From JAURVT01 sp049059935 (lineage in GTDB: Bacteria; Actinomycetota; Actinomycetes; Propionibacteriales; Nocardioidaceae), in the NCBI RefSeq assembly GCF_049059935.1, contig NZ_JBMGQR010000013.1:17164-81163 (forward strand): a stretch of DNA of 64,000 bases, read 5' to 3'. Position numbers and translations under genes: made by a program. The notes under the pieces are model-generated. The model worked only from the letters and a program-made list of their open reading frames with translations. It did no database searches and had not been told where the DNA came from. Shown here piece after piece: positions 58,862-64,000 of this stretch; within the stretch, counting starts at the first letter, position 1, and the number at the start of each line of letters is the position of its first letter.

Positions 58862-59482
58862 TCAGTGCCCGGCCACGAACTCCTCCAGCGCGGCGGCGAT
58901 GCGCTTGGCCGCGTTGTTGCGCAGGCCCACCTTGGTGATCTTCGGCGTCGCGTAGGCGAAGACGTCGCCACCGGCGAAGGCCTTCACCCCGAAGGTGGTG
59001 TTGAGCGCGCCGGCGGCCGCCTTGGTCAGTTTCAGGCGCGCGGGGCCGTAGGTGTCGGTGCGGGCGCGGCTGATGGTGAACACGTCGACACGGCCGACCT
59101 TGCCGACCTCGGTGCCCGAGACGCGCGCGCTGACGCGGCCGCGGGCCAGGTCGACGGCCGGCTTGCTGATGCTGATGCGCTTGCCGCCGGCGGCGAGGAC
59201 GATGCCGCCCTTGTGCGTGGTGCGCAGCTGCTTGGCCTTGAACCCACGGATCGGGAACTCCACGGCGAGCGTGCCCTTGGTCGGCCGGGCCACGGCCTTG
59301 CCCGTGGTGGACGGCGTGATGCCGGCGCCGGCGACCAGGCGGTAGACCTTCGGCGAGATGACGACCGTCGTCGAGCCGAGGCGGGACTCGCCTGCGGGTG
59401 CGGCGGTCGAGGTGCCGGCACCGGCGACCAGGCCGCCCACGGCCAGGACGCCGGCCAGGAGCGTGAGAACGATGCGTTTCAT
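58862..59482 (-). CDS. Secreted protein of unknown function
   Basis: 206 residues. Signal peptide MKRIVLTLLAGVLAVGGLVA, cleavage likely after TSTAA. The mature region is Lys/Arg-, Ala- and Gly-rich with many short strands (STTVVISPKVYRLVAGAG, GTLAVEFPIRGFKA, GGIVLAAGGKRISI) and no cysteine. It looks like a beta-rich extracellular protein; no domain recognised. Divergent from the ECF sigma gene, so it may be part of that regulon. ATG at 59482 with a GAGG-type ribosome site. Confidence 0.7.
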   Translation of the reverse strand: MKRIVLTLLAGVLAVGGLVAGAGTSTAAPAGESRLGSTTVVISPKVYRLVAGAGITPSTTGKAVARPTKGTLAVEFPIRGFKAKQLRTTHKGGIVLAAGGKRISISKPAVDLARGRVSARVSGTEVGKVGRVDVFTISRARTDTYGPARLKLTKAAAGALNTTFGVKAFAGGDVFAYATPKITKVGLRNNAAKRIAAALEEFVAGH

Positions 59483-59612
59483 GTCGGGACTCCTCGGGAG
59501 GGGTGTGGGTCGCACGGGGGTGCGACTGCCCCTACTTCGCCTCGGACCTCGTCCCTGGATGCACCACCGACCCTCCCGGAATACTGTGACCGTGGAACTA
59601 CCGGAGGTGTCC

Positions 59613-60185
59613 ATGAGCGTCAGCGAGACCGTGGGGCTCGACGAGGACCGTCCCGATCCCGACGACGACGTCGGGCGGCGGCTCGTCGCGGGGTCCCACG
59701 AGGCGCTCGAGGAGGCCTTCCACCGGTGGTCGCCGCTCGTGCGGTCCCTGGCGTACCGCTCGACGGGCAGCGCCAGCGCGTCCGACGACGTCACCCAGCA
59801 GGTGTTCGTCCGGGCCTGGCAGGGCCGTACCCGGTACGACCCCGCCCGCCGGCCGCTGCCGGCCTGGCTGGTGGGCATCACGCGCCACGTCATCGCCGAC
59901 CACCACGCCGCCTCGGCCCGCGAGCGCCGTCTGCTCGAGCGGGCGGCGCCCGAGCCCGACGCCGTCCACGACGACGCCGTGCTGGACGCCCTGGTGCTCG
60001 ACGAGGCCCTGGCGCACCTGGAGCGTCCCCGCCGCGACGTCGTGCACCTCGCCTTCGTCGAGGGCCTCACCCACGCCGAGGTCGCCGCCCGGCTGCACCT
60101 GCCGCTCGGCACCGTCAAGAGCCACGCCCGTCGCGGGCTGATCCAGCTGCGCGCCCTGGTGGGGGGTGCCGACGATGCATCCTGA
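59613..60185 (+). CDS. ECF-type RNA polymerase sigma factor
   Basis: 190 residues. Region 2 reads VRSLAYRSTGSASASDDVTQ and QVFVRAWQGRTRYDP, then LPAWLVGITRHVIADHHAA. Region 4 is RRDVVHLAFVEGLTHAEVAA followed by RLHLPLGTVKSHARRG. It directs RNA polymerase to a specific promoter set and is probably held inactive by the anti-sigma factor encoded next, with which it overlaps by 11 bp. Its context and the RskA-like partner resemble the SigK group. ATG with GGAGG seven bases before it. Confidence 0.93.
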   Translation: MSVSETVGLDEDRPDPDDDVGRRLVAGSHEALEEAFHRWSPLVRSLAYRSTGSASASDDVTQQVFVRAWQGRTRYDPARRPLPAWLVGITRHVIADHHAASARERRLLERAAPEPDAVHDDAVLDALVLDEALAHLERPRRDVVHLAFVEGLTHAEVAARLHLPLGTVKSHARRGLIQLRALVGGADDAS

Positions 60186-60882
60186 TCCCGAGCTGCTGGC
60201 GTCCGTCGCCACCGCCGAACCGGTGCCGGCGGACGTCGAGGCGCACGTCGCGTCGTGCACGTCGTGCACCGCCGAGGTGCGTGAGCTCGCCGCCCTGGCC
60301 ACCCGTCTGCGGGCCCGCCGCTCCGTGCCCGACCTCGCGGCGACCACGGTGCCGCCCTCGGTCTGGGCGGCGGTCGTCGCCGAGACCGCCGAGCCCGAGG
60401 CCGTCCCGAGCCGGTCGCGCGGGCTCGGACGCCTGGCTGCCGCTGCCGCGGTGGGCCTGATCGTCGGCGGTGGCGCGGTGCTCGCCGTCACGGCCGGTGA
60501 CGACTCCCCCGTCGTCTCGCCGCCGGCCACCAGCGCCGCGACCCCGTCCCCCACGGTGCTCGCGACCGGCCAGATCCGACCGCTTGCGGGCGCCACCACC
60601 ACGGGGTCGGCCACGGTCGTCGACTCCCCCCGGGGCCGGGTGCTCGACCTCGACCTCCGCGCCCGCGACGACGTCCCGTCCGGGCACTACGTGGAGGCGT
60701 GGCTGTTCGACCCGGCGACCCTCGACATGGTGTCGGTGGGGGTGGTCTCGGGCGACCGGGCGCGTCTGGCGGTGCCGGCCGACCTCGACCTGACGACGTT
60801 CACCGGGGTCGACCTGTCGCTGGAGCCCCTGGACGCAGACCCCGCCCACGGCACGAGCCTGGCCCAGGCCGACCTGGGCTGA
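60175..60882 (+). CDS. RskA-type anti-sigma factor, single membrane pass
   Basis: 235 residues. The N-terminal cytoplasmic anti-sigma domain carries HVASCTSCTAEV (H-x3-C-x2-C zinc motif). One transmembrane helix, LAAAAAVGLIVGGGAVLAVTAG, follows near residue 90, then a Pro/Thr linker. The extracellular RskA-like C-terminal domain has GHYVEAWLFDPATLDMVSVG. Signal-induced proteolysis of such proteins frees the sigma factor. The ATG overlaps the sigma gene and follows a GGGGGG stretch. The order sigma-anti-sigma matches sigK-rskA. Confidence 0.9.
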   Translation: MHPDPELLASVATAEPVPADVEAHVASCTSCTAEVRELAALATRLRARRSVPDLAATTVPPSVWAAVVAETAEPEAVPSRSRGLGRLAAAAAVGLIVGGGAVLAVTAGDDSPVVSPPATSAATPSPTVLATGQIRPLAGATTTGSATVVDSPRGRVLDLDLRARDDVPSGHYVEAWLFDPATLDMVSVGVVSGDRARLAVPADLDLTTFTGVDLSLEPLDADPAHGTSLAQADLG

Positions 60883-60886
60883 ACGC

Positions 60887-60922
60887 GACGACGCCCCGCA
60901 CCAGCAGGTGCGGGGCGTCGTC
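60887..60922. terminator. Bidirectional terminator between the anti-sigma gene and acn
   Basis: Perfect 16-bp arms GACGACGCCCCGCACC/GGTGCGGGGCGTCGTC with loop AGCA. Starts 4 bp after the anti-sigma stop and ends 16 bp before the aconitase stop. Shares its core with the other two terminators at 3728 and 58817. Confidence 0.85.
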
Positions 60923-60938
60923 GTGGTGGTGCGGCGCG

Positions 60939-63758
<2,820 letters not shown>

Positions 63759-63818
63759 CGTCTCTCCTAGGTCGTCCGGCAGGGCCCATCCTGCCCAGCC
63801 GCGGCGACACGCGCAGGC

Positions 63819-63837
63819 TCAGGTTCGCCTAACCTCG
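63819..63837. promoter_or_regulatory. DtxR/IdeR-like iron box upstream of acn
   Basis: TCAGGTTCGCCTAACCTCG; on the other strand 15 of 19 positions match the consensus TTAGGTTAGGCTAACCTAA. It is about 61 bp before the acn ATG. Weaker than the desA box but well placed. Confidence 0.55.
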
Positions 63838-63870
63838 CGCGCCGCGGTCCGTGCTGGCGGTCACCATGTC

Positions 63871-63884
63871 TCTTGACGTCAAGA
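63871..63884. promoter_or_regulatory. Perfect TCTTGACGTCAAGA palindrome upstream of acn
   Basis: Fully symmetric 14-mer followed by TAC, matching (one change) the site between the VOC and HIT genes at 46488. Such a palindrome is typical of a dimeric repressor such as MarR; the cognate protein is not in this window. Confidence 0.6.
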
Positions 63885-63920
63885 TACACGACGTCGAGCG
63901 GTCGTACCAACCTCCTGACG

Positions 63921-63940
63921 GTTTCCCAGGTTCACCTGGG
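63921..63940. repeat. Variant palindrome of the 45-bp repeat family
   Basis: GTTTCCCAGGTTCACCTGGG, like the palindrome in the 45-bp repeat but with the centre TTCA in place of TGAA, i.e. read from the other strand. Sixteen bases separate it from copy 2. Confidence 0.65.
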
Positions 63941-63955
63941 GTTCGGCCGACACCC

Positions 63956-64000
63956 CGGAGAACTTCCCGTGGTCTCGTCGGTTTCCCAGGTGAACCTGGG
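63956..64000. repeat. 45-bp repeat, copy 2 (continues past the window edge)
   Basis: Identical to 42570-42614. Its right end coincides with the window end, so the true repeat may be longer. Left flanks differ between the copies. Confidence 0.85.

Overview
The window is a contiguous piece of a very GC-rich actinobacterial chromosome. It has short intergenic gaps, many GTG starts, ATGA/GTGA gene overlaps, GC-rich bidirectional terminators and many apparently leaderless genes. A desABCD siderophore operon, a fadA2/fabG4/htdX-type locus, a LigB-type ATP-dependent ligase and a RskA-type anti-sigma factor all fit Actinobacteria. A Nocardioidaceae-like organism (Aeromicrobium/Nocardioides) is my inference, not a sequence match. 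I found no tRNA, rRNA, CRISPR array, transposase or phage gene. Composition looks even throughout, so most of this reads as core chromosome with catabolic modules.

Layout. 1-3722 (+): end of an APC permease, a class A beta-lactamase-fold serine hydrolase, a dipeptide epimerase and an SH3/NlpC-P60 peptidase, resembling the Bacillus ykf murein-peptide recycling operon. 3777-6559 (-): TerC behind a probable Mn riboswitch, and an Fe-S (6-4) photolyase. 6862-8544 (+): a soluble SppA-type protease. 8578-13709 (+): an iron box and desABCD for a desferrioxamine-type siderophore. 13720-24951 (-): a tightly coupled catabolic operon under a FadR-type GntR regulator. It encodes a threonine-synthase-like PLP enzyme, a full Dpp/Opp-type ABC importer, an SDR dehydrogenase, a NodB/imidase-like deacetylase and a cytoplasmic Ntn (penicillin-acylase) amidase.

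24999-31998: uvrB, a GNAT-like protein, two secreted proteins, LigB and a DUF1266-like membrane protein. 32123-38951: a TetR regulator, FadA2-like thiolase divergent from FabG4- and MaoC-type enzymes, a small membrane protein, TesB and a PAC2 protein. 39004-48005: an amino-acid permease, dxs, a methyltransferase, an SMP-30-like protein, a YhhN protein, a winged-helix protein, a VOC protein, a HIT protein, a PLDc_N protein and a flavin reductase. 48016-49701: a Tat-exported PhoD phosphatase. 49795-58170: a complete D-xylose regulon, with xylB-xylA-ROK regulator on + converging on xylF-xylG-xylH-ROK protein on -. 58505-60882: a small unknown protein, a secreted protein, and an ECF sigma/anti-sigma pair. 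60939-63758 (-): aconitase, followed upstream by a regulatory region with an iron-box-like site, a TTGACGTCAAG-type palindrome and palindromic repeats.

Three features stand out beyond the genes. First, about a dozen genes have a -10-like hexamer ending 6-7 nt before the start codon, which implies leaderless transcripts. Second, there are two families of intergenic palindromic repeats: a roughly 57-bp hairpin in three copies at gene ends, and a 45-bp identical segment repeated at 42570-42614 and 63956-64000. Third, the 13720-24951 operon is an unusual enzyme combination that I read as uptake and hydrolysis of an N-acylated or cyclic amide; its substrate cannot be named from sequence.
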